A stretch of DNA of 64,000 nucleotides from an uncultured Lachnospiraceae bacterium (GCA_947631505.1 CANRLR010000006.1:62001-126000); one strand, 5' to 3'. Counted from the first letter of the stretch, positions 52,103 to 63,053 are shown. Numbers and translations are program-made. The notes: a model not told the origin generated them from the sequence alone.

Positions 52103-53797
52103 TTATCGATAATAAAATTGATTGAAATCATACTTCAAAATACGATAAGAATATTTATCTGCATCATAGTAGAAAGTACGGATCATGTTTCCTGCCTTAT
52201 CATATTCTCCAAAACATTTGCTCATACCACTGCTGAAAGCAATATTTTCACCGATATGCTCAACACTACTGACAATGCTTGAATAAGGCAGTGCAAAATC
52301 ACTTACTAATTCATAGGTTCCCTTTTCCTCATCTACTAAATATTTATAATAACATGAATGGTCTCCTTTCGCAAATGCACCCACGCCAGGATACAGACTC
52401 CAATCAAACGATGGAATTGTTGCTGCATTACCAAAATTATTATTGAACATATATAAATAATATTGATTCTCCGGCAGTGCGGCGTCTTTCTCCACTGTAA
52501 TCGTATGCTGTCCTGCCTGCCCTACAAAATCACCCTTTTTCTCAAGCTGATATTGTTCATATTTTGTCCCCTTATACAGGGAACCGGCATGGATAATATA
52601 ATCAATTTCCGGTGTCTGATAAAGATTCGATACTTTAATCAGGGAACTGTGTTCGCGGCTGCTTAAAATCACTTCTCCATCCTCAATCATATCCAAAGAA
52701 TTAAAATGAATCCAATCCAGCTCTGTTCCACCATAGGTATTCTTACCATCTTTTCTCTGAATGGCACTCTTACGAAATTCCGGCATAAGCTTTTCAAAAT
52801 CTATTAATTCCTTTACTTCTCCGGTCTTACAATCAAGTCCCAGCACACGGTCTTCAATTGTGTCAGCACCCTTTTTATTCGCTAAAATCACAATGGTATC
52901 TTGTCTTTCATCATATATAAAATCATGGTGAAATTCGTAATCACCAATATCTATGGTCTTTTCCACTCTTCCTAAACGATTTACAAAAGCAATTTTATTG
53001 ATATCATAGGAATACACCATTTCATCACCGATAAACAGAATACGGTCTGTCCGGTAATGGTTCAAAGGAATACGTCCTCTCGCCTTTCCCTCATTATCAA
53101 AGAAATACACATTGGTCGCTGTCGATTTGTCATGTCCAAGCAAGGTATAAAATCCATCACTCATTGCTGCTCTGCTGTCTCCGTTCTTAACCTCCAGCAC
53201 TTCAGGAATCTGATTGTCTGCAGCCGGTTTATAGGAAAAACTGGTTTTATGAATGACTTCATTTTGTTCATTATAAAATTCCATAAAAATGTCATTTCTT
53301 TTTCCCGGCACCAAACCAATAATATTATATTCATGTTCCGTTACAAGTGCTTTCTTATCCACTGTCTGTAACGTATTCTCAATTGTGACCGCATCCTCTG
53401 ACACAATTTTACATTTTGCATAAGATGGTGTGTCTGTTCTTGCATAATAATAAAGTGCCGTCGTAAATGTACCATATGCATTTTCTACAAGCAATGGTTT
53501 AGAAAACGAATATTCTTTTTTATTTTTTAATTTTAAAATCTGTTCATCCGTTTCCAATTGATATTTGTCTGTGTAAATATCTTTTTCCTGATGAGAAATT
53601 TTCTGTACATCGGCACGAATTTCCTGACAGACAACTTCTGTCTTCTTCTCGGTTCTGACATCCTTATTGACCTCTTCCCGAACATCATTTGCCCACACCT
53701 TGTGATAAATACTAAGTGATGTAGCAATTACTGCCATTAAAAATACTGCTGTCAGTGCAGCAATTTTCATTGTTTTTTTTCCTTCGTTCCGTCCCAT
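52103..53797 (-). CDS. Arylsulfate sulfotransferase, PAPS-independent (copy 3 of 3, first in operon)
   Basis: The start at ATG 53797 (GGAGGT six bases ahead) gives 564 aa; upstream in-frame codons lack a site. A signal anchor (about 12-30) is followed by a charged linker, the N-terminal sandwich with NAYGTFTTALYYYARTDTPS, and the propeller with FHHDFIYDE, ELDWIHFNSLD, LSSREHSSLIKV and GQAGQHTITVE. The catalytic His/His/Arg/His set is complete. In gut Eubacterium A-44 a comparable enzyme transfers sulfate between phenols without PAPS; that is known biology, its use here is inferred. It leads the four-gene unit that ends in the deacetylase. Confidence 0.88.
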   Translation of the reverse strand: MGRNEGKKTMKIAALTAVFLMAVIATSLSIYHKVWANDVREEVNKDVRTEKKTEVVCQEIRADVQKISHQEKDIYTDKYQLETDEQILKLKNKKEYSFSKPLLVENAYGTFTTALYYYARTDTPSYAKCKIVSEDAVTIENTLQTVDKKALVTEHEYNIIGLVPGKRNDIFMEFYNEQNEVIHKTSFSYKPAADNQIPEVLEVKNGDSRAAMSDGFYTLLGHDKSTATNVYFFDNEGKARGRIPLNHYRTDRILFIGDEMVYSYDINKIAFVNRLGRVEKTIDIGDYEFHHDFIYDERQDTIVILANKKGADTIEDRVLGLDCKTGEVKELIDFEKLMPEFRKSAIQRKDGKNTYGGTELDWIHFNSLDMIEDGEVILSSREHSSLIKVSNLYQTPEIDYIIHAGSLYKGTKYEQYQLEKKGDFVGQAGQHTITVEKDAALPENQYYLYMFNNNFGNAATIPSFDWSLYPGVGAFAKGDHSCYYKYLVDEEKGTYELVSDFALPYSSIVSSVEHIGENIAFSSGMSKCFGEYDKAGNMIRTFYYDADKYSYRILKYDFNQFYYR

Positions 53798-53944
53798 AAT
53801 CTTATACCTCCAAAAATAGTATAAATTTATTATTGAAGATATAATATCGCTTATTATTGACAAAATAAGTTCATTTCTATGTCAAAAATATAGCAATAAG
53901 AAACTTGCAGTTATATGGCATCCTTTTAACACGGCATCACCGTC

Positions 53945-54400
53945 TTAGTATCTCTGATTCCCCTCATCCTTTTTATATGTCTCAAATAATTTCAAACATT
54001 CCTCTCTCTGCTGCTCTGTCATCATGAGCAAATCTGCCTTTCCATCCAAATATTCATAAAACACATCATCCCGAAATCCAATGCTGTCCGTATCTTCACG
54101 ATTACAACCATAATAAACCGTCTTTATATTCGCCCAGAGAATTCCTCCAAGACACATCGGACATGGTTCTGCTGTCGTATAGAGTTCGCACCCCGTGAGA
54201 TCATGAGTATCAAGATTTTTGCAGGCATCCCGGATGGCCTCCATCTCTCCGTGGCAGGTACAATCCTTTTTGAGCAGAACACGATTGTGTCCTCTGCCTA
54301 CTATTTTACCGTCTTTTACAACAATTGCACCAAATGGTCCGCCCTCTCCTTTTTCAATTCCCTCATAAGCCTCTTCCAAAGCTTCTTTCATAAAATCCAT
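53945..54400 (-). CDS. Guanine/nucleoside deaminase (GuaD-like, cytidine-deaminase fold)
   Basis: The start at ATG 54400 gives 151 aa (GGTGG five bases ahead; GTG 54409 also in frame). The zinc site is His50/Glu52 in CTCHGEMEAI (Gly for the usual Ala) and Cys80/Cys83 in EPCPMC. GGPFGAIVVKDGKIVGRGHN is typical. After the second Cys it has GFRDDVFYEYLD, which parallels B. subtilis GuaD more than TadA (tRNA) enzymes, so guanine to xanthine deamination is the best guess. It is the only purine gene here. It lies downstream of a large hairpin element. Confidence 0.85.
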   Translation of the reverse strand: MDFMKEALEEAYEGIEKGEGGPFGAIVVKDGKIVGRGHNRVLLKKDCTCHGEMEAIRDACKNLDTHDLTGCELYTTAEPCPMCLGGILWANIKTVYYGCNREDTDSIGFRDDVFYEYLDGKADLLMMTEQQREECLKLFETYKKDEGNQRY

Positions 54401-54540
54401 AATGACCACCTACTATTTTCCATTTTGCGCTGCCGGTACTCTCCCCACTCTTTTTATGATACCTTACATTTCGTTTCAATTCAAGAACTATTTGAACCTT
54501 GTTTGTGTCAAGTGAATGTTGGCACTTTTTTTAATTTCCC

Positions 54541-54681
54541 GTATTTCACGCAGAAACAAAACACTCGAACAGCCGCTCCCGCTTAATCAATTACGTAGCA
54601 CTAAGGGTGCACCGACCACGTGCACCTCTTAGTGCTGCAATTGAAATACTGTTCTCATTGTTTTGTTTCTGCGTGAAATAC
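54541..54681. repeat. 141-bp nested inverted repeat with 22-bp perfect arms (MITE-like)
   Basis: The outer arms (54541-54562 and 54660-54681; GTATTTCACGCAGAAACAAA plus AC) are perfectly complementary over 22 bp. Inside, GCACTAAGGGTGCAC pairs with GTGCACCTCTTAGTGC (one bulge) around a short loop, extended by CAATT/AATTG. The whole folds into one long rod. No open frame explains it. It lies between the 1891-aa gene and the deaminase gene. It resembles a MITE or a large attC-like hairpin; no clear target-site duplication is visible. Confidence 0.75.
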
Positions 54682-54816
54682 TGTGCAATTACAGATGTGC
54701 CTGCTTTACCAGACACAAGCTAAAATCATTCCATCCGTAGTATTCATCATACAGTCTCCTTTGTTATTAATTTTAGCAATTAATATCGGCACATCTATAG
54801 AAAACATAAAATCATG

Positions 54817-54851
54817 GAGAGGACAATGCACAAAATCAGCATTGTCCTCTC
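54817..54851 (-). terminator. Terminator of the 1891-aa surface protein gene
   Basis: GAGAGGACAATGC (54817-54829) pairs perfectly with GCATTGTCCTCTC (54839-54851). On the minus strand it is followed by CATGATTTTATGTTTTC, a weak T-run, 44 bp after the stop codon at 54895. The rest of the gap 54410-54894 holds only the nested inverted repeat at 54541-54681 and no gene I can support. Confidence 0.6.
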
Positions 54852-54894
54852 TATTGCCACTATTTAATTTTTCGACTAAAACTCCAAAGTGTTG

Positions 54895-57800
54895 TTATTT
54901 CCTAATTTTTATCTTTTTGACTTTACTCCATTTTCCATATATCTTTTTCCCTGATGATTTCTTATAAGCTCTGACACGCACATAGTATGTTTTGCCTTTT
55001 TTTAGTTTAGTAATAGTTTTTTTAGAAGTCCACTTGCCAACCATCTTACTTTTTTTCTTTTTTGTGAATTTTTTGTTCCATGCATATTGTATCTGAAATC
55101 CAGACACATTAACTTTCCAATTCCATGAAACTATCATCTTTTTCTTCTTTTTATTTTTTACCTTCAAACCGGTTACTTTCCCCGGTTTACTTACTTTAGC
55201 TGACTTTTTCACAGTTTTGGGGAATGAAGATGAAGTAGTTGGCCGATTAAATACTGTTTCAGTCTTATCATCTGAATCTATTTTAGTATTTACCTCACAG
55301 TAAACACTCTCTTTAACCTCCTCATTATCTTTTAACGAAAGATAAATTGTAGCAGTTCCATCTCCAATTGCCATAACTGTACCATCCTCCGCAACATCTA
55401 CAACATTCTTATTGCTCGAAGTAAAAAACACCTCGGCTCCCTCTCCTCTCGGAGATACAGTATACGCAATTTTTTTCTTCTGCCCTATTTTATTAAAATA
55501 TAATTTTGATGTCTCTAGATTTATTTCTTGCACTTCCGTTTTATCAGGAAAAAGGAATCCATAGTTATTCGTATAATAATTTTCCTTTGATTCTGAGGTA
55601 ATCTCCACATACAGACTATCTCCCATATCTGTCAACTTATGAATATCTGCCGAAGTGAGATGTACTTTTTTTCTTTCCCCTTTCCCAACATTGTCCAAAT
55701 CATAAGCTTTCAGAATATCACCAGTTGAATTCAACTTTCGTAGAACAATTTGCACTTTTTCTGCATCATAACATGACACATTTTTCACATAAAGTTCTGC
55801 AAAAGATTGGTCTTCTGAATTGAATTGATGAACAGACAGCTCCAGATCCGGATATCCCACGGTCACGCTTTTACTGTTATTATTCGAATTGATATCCTCT
55901 TCACATATAATACTGGCTGTCAATTGAGAGTTTGCTGAAAAGTTTTCTGGAACATCACAGGAAATTATTAGTTCCTTTTCCTCTCCTCTTTTCAAGATTC
56001 CATCTGCCGTATATGTGCCAATCACCTCATTCCCGGCCCTAACCTCTACATTATATGAAGCCACATCCTGCATCCCCACATTTTTGCAAACCACATTCAA
56101 TGAAGTTTTCTTTCCCGGAACAACCTCATTTTTATCCGCAGTTAAACTGCTTAATCCTAAATCTACATAGTTTGAAAAAGTCATCGTACATAAATCACTG
56201 TTGATTCCAAAAGAATCATCTGTAAACTCCACCCTATCCCTCTTAAACATTAAATGGATATTACCATCTACACTTGCACCATTCACATGATTAATATATT
56301 CTTTCTGTTGAGTTATGGGAATTGACGAAGATATCACTCCATCCTCATATATATATCCAACAATATCGCTACCTTTATCCGATACCTTACTTCCCAGTAT
56401 AAGTGTACTGTCACCTCTGGGAACGATATTATACTGTGTACACCCACTATTCTCTGTATCTAGCAATACTGAATATTCATCGGCATTTTTTGTATATTTC
56501 AAGCCTTTTTCCTCTGTTACAAATAACGCATTCTCTCCCCCCAGTGATGAAAATTCTAGATCAGTTATACTTTTTCCCGAATAAGAATGCCTATTCTCCT
56601 GTGATAACACATCTAGTATATTTACCTCTGTATCCTCGGTTGTTTCTACATTTCCATCCTTATCTGCCAGATAGGCAATCTGGATCTTGTCATTCAAAAC
56701 ACCTATCTTAACCTTTTCAATTGGCAAAGACTGTGAAAAAAGTTTCTCCGTCTTCCACTTGCTATCTTTGCAATACCCACAGTATACAGAATTATTTTCG
56801 GATAAAGTTAATACATCATTTGCACTGTTTGATATCCATGTTATGTATGCTACTCCATCCTTTACTGCTAAGGATGGCATAATATCTGCACAATCATTAT
56901 CAGAAAGTGTCTGACTTTCCAGAAAAGTTTTTGTGTCTGCATCAAATTTTGCCACCTTAATTTCACAAGATGAGGCAATCGCTTCCATGGAGGCATCCGC
57001 AGAAAAAGAATCTGAATTGGAGTCCACCCATGCAACATAAGCCGTTTTTCCGTCTGTCGCTAGTGTCGGATAATAATCTGCGGTTCCGTTATCCTCCACT
57101 TTTTCTGGTTTCGACCATTTTCCGCTTTCTCTGTTATATAATGAATATACTACTGCCGTGTGATTACCCGTTTTTCTTTCGCTCAAATCTGTCGTATGAA
57201 TCATCAATATCGTTCCATCGTCCAAAGCTACTATCTGTGGATTTGACTGGGTATATGTATTTTCTTGTAATACCATCATCTCACTCGCTGTTCCTGTCTT
57301 CTCTATATCCGATTTCCAATTCGACACATTATTCTGATTCGATCTGTCTATAACATACTCTTCTTCCGTTCCCAACAAAGAACGTTTCTTAATACCCGAT
57401 GTCACAATCCCTCCTGAACTATCATATATTACCTTTCTCTTATAGGGCCATAGGGACTTTTCTTTTGAAAAACATAAGAAATTCAAGGATACTCCCATGT
57501 CGCCCTTCACATAATCCTGAACATGATCTTTGTCTATTGACAGAATATTTTTTATTCCCCCATAGGCAGAAACATCTCCCACGGAAATAACACCCACACC
57601 ACCGGCTACTTTTATCCCCGGGAGCTCCAGTTCTACTGTTCCGTCCATGTACACCGCCTTTTCTGAATAGTCAAAGCCAATTGATGCCATTGTATCAACA
57701 GAAGCTCCACCTTCTACTGTTAATATTAGTGGCACATATGCTACCACTTTCTGCCATTGCTTCTTTACCGAAAAACCAATGTCGAAAACTGCCATTCCCT

Positions 57801-60570
57801 GTATCGATTGAACCCGACCTTTTGATATTGTTCCCTCTGCATATCCATAGATAGAACCTTTTACATTCGGTTTCAGCCCTGTAGACAAAGTTCCATATTT
57901 ATTTGCAAGTTTGTAAGCAAGCTCCCCATTAATGAGGTCTGCGTTCTTTGATTCTATGTTCTTCTTCAAATTATTCCATGCATTTTGTTTCAACGAAAAA
58001 AGTTTCCCTTTTTTCATTTCGATCCCAATCCCAATACGAAATGTATTCCCCGACTTTTCCGCAACAATGGGAACCGCACTGAAGTCAAAGTCAAAATCTT
58101 CTCCACCTATTACTGGAACTTCATCCGGAACCTTGAATGTGGATTTCATTCCGCTCAACTTAATATCATCCATCTCTTCTGCCTGTTCTAACAACTCGTA
58201 ATAATCCTGCTCTTCTTTTGCATTATAAGAAGCATCTTCCAAATCCCCTGTTCTGTTTGCTACATTGGTCAAATCATATATATATGCACTTTCACTGTTA
58301 TAAACCACAAATTCTTTACCATTTACTTCAAGATTATCGCACAAATGAGACAAACCAAGCTTGTCACAAATATTTCCATTTATATCATACTCATCAAGTG
58401 TAACCAATGTTTTTCCACTATTGTCAATAAGGGCACATTCATAATCATCATAACTTTCATAATCTGCAGGACACACAACACAAGCTATCCCTTTTCTAAA
58501 ATGAGATATAACCTCATATTTATAATTATTCAGCAAACTACCTTTAATATCACAAAAGGTATATCGTGCGTGGTACTTATCATCATCTTTCATATAATAA
58601 ACCGGCAGCAATCCATTCCTTTTTTCATCACTTTCCACTCTATTCGCATCTTGTATAGGTGTCTCCAAAATACACTCTCCATTATAATTATAAATCCCCG
58701 CATCCGTTACAATATTCATGTCTTCCGATATATAAATAACCTCTCCATTACCATGTTCCACCGGTTTAAGTTTTTCATTCAAAATAGTATCCGGTTCATC
58801 AGAACCTCCCCCACTAATCCAGAAAAGAGCTCTTTCCTTTTTGGCATCATCTTCTCCTTCTTTCACCATTGCACGAAAATCTAAATTTGACCATGAAGCA
58901 TCATCATCTGCTTTTCGCTCAAACTTATCCCCTGTCGCTAAATTTTGTATCATAACACCATTATTATAATTTATTCCGCTAGTTAAAAAAGCAGCATATT
59001 GCTCCCCATTTAAAAGCAGACCTGAATCAAACTTGACAGAGTAACCGCCATTTATTATTGTAGCATTTTTAACATCAATTATGTCATCTGTTGACAGTGC
59101 TATATAATCTCCCACCACATCATATATATAACCTTTAGAAGCAAGCTTATAATCTGATTCAAAAACATATACCGGATCCGTTTCGCCCCTCTTTATTATT
59201 TTATAACACCAATTGTCTTGATTTTTCTGGCTTGTTATTCCATAATCACCTTTAAAATCCAACACGTTAGTATGCCAAGATTCCGGCATGGTACTACCGT
59301 ATATTTTTTTACCATTTGAATCAATTATACCTTGGTAATAATATTCTTTTGTCCAATTGCCCTCACTATCTTTTGCAAAAGAATATGCCGACGCCCACAT
59401 ATATTCTTCTACCTCTTCCTCAGCATTACCTAATTTTTTTATATAACAATAATTACCACCTAATTTGTCATTTAAATCAATGTGTTTTTGACCGGATACT
59501 AGATATGCTTTGTCAGCATACTCACCAGAAGCTGCATCTTTTATATTGTTATCCTTATAAGCGATAACATTATTCTTCATTCGTCCTACCACGTCATTAT
59601 TTTTACCATATAAAGATGTCTCTTCTCCTGTTTTCAAATCTATGTAAACATACTTACCTTCAAAATCCTCCGCAATTACCCCCACATTTTCTTCTCGGAT
59701 TGCTCCTTTTTTATAGCAGTGGTCCACATCAGTATAATCATATGGTCTATCCCAATCCCCGTTATATCCATAAATTCCCTTATATCGACCCGTTGCTTCA
59801 AAAACACCGTCATCCGAAATCAAGGTATATATGGTGTCATCCTTTTCTTCATCATAATATGACGCAATAATCACATGCTTAGATATCTGTTCGCCTAGCC
59901 GGCCACCAAACCATATTTTATCTCCTTTCCTATTTAAAAGACCAGATTTTCCATCTTGATAGTATATAATAAAATTTGAACTATTAATATTAATATTATC
60001 AGCAACAGAATATTCAAATTTATCACAATTATATGAGAAATACTTCCCTGTAGACAAATTTAGTAAATCATATTTTCCTTTTGGATTTAATACTTGAATC
60101 AAGGTATCTTCATAACAGCCGGAACCAATATGTTGATAATTATCAAAAGCATCTTCTTTCTTGCGGCGATACCTCAATCTTTGGAAAACATCATTGGTAT
60201 GCCTAAAGGAGTTTCCAGATAAATCTCTTCCCTCAATTTTCTCCAACCATGGATCGTCAGCATCTACCAAAAATGTATGCAATACTCCCTGAGAACTAAC
60301 CAAATAAACCTTAGCTTGTACACTATGAACAATTTCTTTCACAACAACCAAATCTGTTATCCCCGTGTCGACAATACTAGCATTCTCATTTGTAATCACC
60401 AGTTTTTTTGCTATAACTTCTGCATCCTCCACGCCCTCATCCGTCACTTCTAACGAAAATGGTAATGCCTCATTTTGCTCCTCCACTGCCTTAGCATTGA
60501 TTGGCACTATTTCTGTTAGTACAATAACCATTGCTAAAATGATACCCAAACATCTTTTTGCTTTTTTCAT
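54895..60570 (-). CDS. Large secreted surface protein: WG-like repeats, propeller, CARDB, Big2 and FN3 domains
   Basis: The 1891-aa protein has a signal peptide (about 1-27). Residues 60-800 are WG-/propeller-like units (LVSSQGVLHTFLVD, GKYVYIDLKTGEETSLYGK, DYECALIDNSGKTLVTLDEY). A beta-rich middle (about 810-1100, GLKPNVKGSIYGYAEGTISK) is followed by a sialidase-like propeller (about 1120-1480, NPQIVALDDGTILMIHTTDL, PTLATDGKTAYVAWVDSNSD), two CARDB-like domains (about 1490-1690), a Big2-like domain (about 1700-1790) and a Lys-rich FN3 domain (about 1810-1885). No LPXTG, so retention may be by the basic C-terminus. Sialidase catalytic residues were not identified, so adhesion or glycan binding is likelier than hydrolysis. 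Confidence 0.8.
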   Translation of the reverse strand: MKKAKRCLGIILAMVIVLTEIVPINAKAVEEQNEALPFSLEVTDEGVEDAEVIAKKLVITNENASIVDTGITDLVVVKEIVHSVQAKVYLVSSQGVLHTFLVDADDPWLEKIEGRDLSGNSFRHTNDVFQRLRYRRKKEDAFDNYQHIGSGCYEDTLIQVLNPKGKYDLLNLSTGKYFSYNCDKFEYSVADNININSSNFIIYYQDGKSGLLNRKGDKIWFGGRLGEQISKHVIIASYYDEEKDDTIYTLISDDGVFEATGRYKGIYGYNGDWDRPYDYTDVDHCYKKGAIREENVGVIAEDFEGKYVYIDLKTGEETSLYGKNNDVVGRMKNNVIAYKDNNIKDAASGEYADKAYLVSGQKHIDLNDKLGGNYCYIKKLGNAEEEVEEYMWASAYSFAKDSEGNWTKEYYYQGIIDSNGKKIYGSTMPESWHTNVLDFKGDYGITSQKNQDNWCYKIIKRGETDPVYVFESDYKLASKGYIYDVVGDYIALSTDDIIDVKNATIINGGYSVKFDSGLLLNGEQYAAFLTSGINYNNGVMIQNLATGDKFERKADDDASWSNLDFRAMVKEGEDDAKKERALFWISGGGSDEPDTILNEKLKPVEHGNGEVIYISEDMNIVTDAGIYNYNGECILETPIQDANRVESDEKRNGLLPVYYMKDDDKYHARYTFCDIKGSLLNNYKYEVISHFRKGIACVVCPADYESYDDYECALIDNSGKTLVTLDEYDINGNICDKLGLSHLCDNLEVNGKEFVVYNSESAYIYDLTNVANRTGDLEDASYNAKEEQDYYELLEQAEEMDDIKLSGMKSTFKVPDEVPVIGGEDFDFDFSAVPIVAEKSGNTFRIGIGIEMKKGKLFSLKQNAWNNLKKNIESKNADLINGELAYKLANKYGTLSTGLKPNVKGSIYGYAEGTISKGRVQSIQGMAVFDIGFSVKKQWQKVVAYVPLILTVEGGASVDTMASIGFDYSEKAVYMDGTVELELPGIKVAGGVGVISVGDVSAYGGIKNILSIDKDHVQDYVKGDMGVSLNFLCFSKEKSLWPYKRKVIYDSSGGIVTSGIKKRSLLGTEEEYVIDRSNQNNVSNWKSDIEKTGTASEMMVLQENTYTQSNPQIVALDDGTILMIHTTDLSERKTGNHTAVVYSLYNRESGKWSKPEKVEDNGTADYYPTLATDGKTAYVAWVDSNSDSFSADASMEAIASSCEIKVAKFDADTKTFLESQTLSDNDCADIMPSLAVKDGVAYITWISNSANDVLTLSENNSVYCGYCKDSKWKTEKLFSQSLPIEKVKIGVLNDKIQIAYLADKDGNVETTEDTEVNILDVLSQENRHSYSGKSITDLEFSSLGGENALFVTEEKGLKYTKNADEYSVLLDTENSGCTQYNIVPRGDSTLILGSKVSDKGSDIVGYIYEDGVISSSIPITQQKEYINHVNGASVDGNIHLMFKRDRVEFTDDSFGINSDLCTMTFSNYVDLGLSSLTADKNEVVPGKKTSLNVVCKNVGMQDVASYNVEVRAGNEVIGTYTADGILKRGEEKELIISCDVPENFSANSQLTASIICEEDINSNNNSKSVTVGYPDLELSVHQFNSEDQSFAELYVKNVSCYDAEKVQIVLRKLNSTGDILKAYDLDNVGKGERKKVHLTSADIHKLTDMGDSLYVEITSESKENYYTNNYGFLFPDKTEVQEINLETSKLYFNKIGQKKKIAYTVSPRGEGAEVFFTSSNKNVVDVAEDGTVMAIGDGTATIYLSLKDNEEVKESVYCEVNTKIDSDDKTETVFNRPTTSSSFPKTVKKSAKVSKPGKVTGLKVKNKKKKKMIVSWNWKVNVSGFQIQYAWNKKFTKKKKSKMVGKWTSKKTITKLKKGKTYYVRVRAYKKSSGKKIYGKWSKVKKIKIRK

Positions 60571-60830
60571 ATTCTTCCACTCACTTTCCTTAAATATTGT
60601 TGCTTTTGATTGTAAAATTGACTTTATTTCTAATTGTACAATAGGCTCGTCAGAAAATCTTTTCCGTTTTTTTCACTGACATGCCATTATCAAAAAAGTG
60701 TACGTTTTGAAAATATCCCCATATGCTCAAATCGGAACATAAAAATATCAAAATCAGACTATGTACACCAAAAATCCGCCTTAAAGTAAGAAAATTCATT
60801 GCATAAGCCACGTAAATATAGTAAAATATT

Positions 60831-60903
60831 CCATGTAATTGGAGTGTCAAAAGGTACACCTTTTGACACTCCAAAACCACTCCAAACCCTATATTTTACA
60901 TGG
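60831..60903. repeat. Nested palindrome beside the resolvase gene (possible res site or terminator)
   Basis: GGAGTGTCAAAAGGT (60841-60855) and its complement (60858-60872) form a 15-bp stem with a 2-nt spacer. CCATGTAA (about 60831-60838) and TTACATGG (60896-60903) form an outer pair. It ends at the stop codon of the resolvase (60906), so it may terminate that gene or be its recombination site. The rest of 60571-60830 is A/T-rich with no gene I can support; it should contain the promoter of the 1891-aa gene. Confidence 0.65.
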
Positions 60904-60905
60904 AT

Positions 60906-61577
<672 letters not shown>

Positions 61578-61599
61578 CTACAATAGAACTTTCTCAAAA

Positions 61600-61778
61600 T
61601 CATTCTTCTGCCAATGCAGGCAGACCATTGTCACGGATATCATTTCTGATAAGGTGTAACAAGCTGCCCTCACTGTGGCAGAATCCATTTCTGCAAAATG
61701 CACATTAACCACATAGGTGGTTGCTCCAATGCGTTTTGTAAAACGGTTATTCTTTGCTTTCTCTTTGCTATCTCCCAT
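61600..61778 (-). pseudogene. tnpW-like transposon gene, frameshifted
   Basis: From ATG 61778 (GGGAGG ahead) the reading MGDSKEKAKNNRFTKRIGAT, then TYVVNVHFAEMDSATV matches the TnpW/DUF family of small proteins in Firmicute conjugative transposons. After SATV the frame becomes non-native and runs on to 61578. Inserting one base there restores EGSLLHLIRNDIRDNG, then LPALAEE, ending at TGA 61600-61602, which is a typical TnpW C-terminus. So a single-base deletion has broken it. It lies 85 bp upstream of the resolvase gene. Confidence 0.7.
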
Positions 61779-62216
61779 AAAACCTCCCGTCTTGTGCATG
61801 GGGTTTGCACAAATTCGCCATACAAAAATTTGTATCTGCATCAAGTTTTTGTTGATATCAGAACATTTGTTTTGTATAATATCTATATGGTGGCGGTCTG
61901 TAACAAAAGCAATAAATACCAGTTTGAGATTTCATATATGCCATATCCCAATTCCCCTTTCTGATTTTTGTAATTTGTGGAAAAATCTTCCTTGAAAGTC
62001 TGTAAACACTATGGCAAAGTGTTCCTTGTCTCTAGACCAAATACAGGCTTTTGCAGTGGTCAGTGTAAGAACCAATATAATATTTACAAGAGCAGAGGGA
62101 AAGACAGGAAGGAGAATTTTTCAGATGGAGAATTATAGATCTGGAAAATATCGTTATCTACCAGAAAGAAAAATGCATATCTGCAACATTTATGCAAACA
62201 TGACATTATATGGTAT

Positions 62217-62249
62217 TTTGAACTTGTAAGAAATTCTTACAAGTTCAAA
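62217..62249. repeat. 33-bp perfect palindrome (16-bp arms)
   Basis: TTTGAACTTGTAAGAA (62217-62232) and TTCTTACAAGTTCAAA (62234-62249) are exact complements around one A. It sits 49 bp before the HNH gene and could be an operator, a terminator of a lost gene or a recombinase site. The gap 61779-62216 holds only a weak 72-codon frame (62011-62229) that I do not recognise and take as non-coding or decayed. Confidence 0.75.
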
Positions 62250-62297
62250 CAGAGGGAAAAAGACAAATCAATTGAAAGAAAATGGGGTGACAGTTTT

Positions 62298-63053
62298 ATG
62301 GAACAACGGAAACGATTTGGCGGGAACAGCGGATTGGGGTATTATACATCATGGGAAAAATCGAAGAATAATGGTTGTATTTATTGCGGCAATCCTGCTA
62401 CAACACGGGAACATGTTCCCTCAAAAGCATTTTTGCAAGAACCATATCCGGACAATCTGCCTACCATTCCTGCCTGCTTTGCATGTAATAATGGATATTC
62501 AGAAGATGAAAACTATGTTGCCTGCTTTCTGGATGTTTTAAAAAGTCAGGTATATTATGATTATTCCGAGCAAGAGCAAACGGATTGTAGAATAGCAAAA
62601 GACAAAAAACTTCAAAAAAATTTACAAGAACAAATAAAATCAACAGATGGAAAAATACTTTATCAACTAGATGAACAAAGATTTGATCGAATATTACTTA
62701 AATTAGCAAGAGGACATGCTGGTTTTGAGTATGATTATGTAGATTTTGATAACACCAAAATAAAGATATGGTATGATTTTATGTTTAATTTGCCCGAAAA
62801 TGTTTTAATGAATTTCGAGGCAATTCCAGAAACCGATATAGCACCAGAGGTTGGTTCAAGAAGTATTACAACTCCATTCATATTACAAAATATAGCAACA
62901 GGTGATGCAATGAGATTCTCGGCATGGAATGAGGTGCAGGAAAACATATACCGCTATCAGGTATCACATAATGAAAATGGAGATATAACCGTTAAAATCG
63001 TTATATTTGAGTTTTTATATTGTGTGGTTGAATTTGGCACACAAATTGTGTAA
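62298..63053 (+). CDS. HNH-endonuclease-like protein
   Basis: The 251-aa cytoplasmic protein has an N-terminal HNH zinc finger: Cys27-x2-Cys30 in GCIYCG, then TTREHVPSKAFL (His39), and CFACNNGYSEDE (Cys60, Cys63, Asn65), all with the usual spacing. The remaining 180 residues are helical then beta, with no family I recognise. Such standalone HNH proteins often occur in mobile elements and phage-defence islands. GGGGTGA precedes the ATG. Base composition is more A/T-rich than the left of the window, consistent with transfer. Target and function are not known. Confidence 0.75.
   Translation: MEQRKRFGGNSGLGYYTSWEKSKNNGCIYCGNPATTREHVPSKAFLQEPYPDNLPTIPACFACNNGYSEDENYVACFLDVLKSQVYYDYSEQEQTDCRIAKDKKLQKNLQEQIKSTDGKILYQLDEQRFDRILLKLARGHAGFEYDYVDFDNTKIKIWYDFMFNLPENVLMNFEAIPETDIAPEVGSRSITTPFILQNIATGDAMRFSAWNEVQENIYRYQVSHNENGDITVKIVIFEFLYCVVEFGTQIV

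Noticed and set aside
62011-62229. 72-codon open frame before the HNH gene
   Set aside because: No ribosome site, no recognised motif, and its end runs into the perfect palindrome; not supported as a gene.
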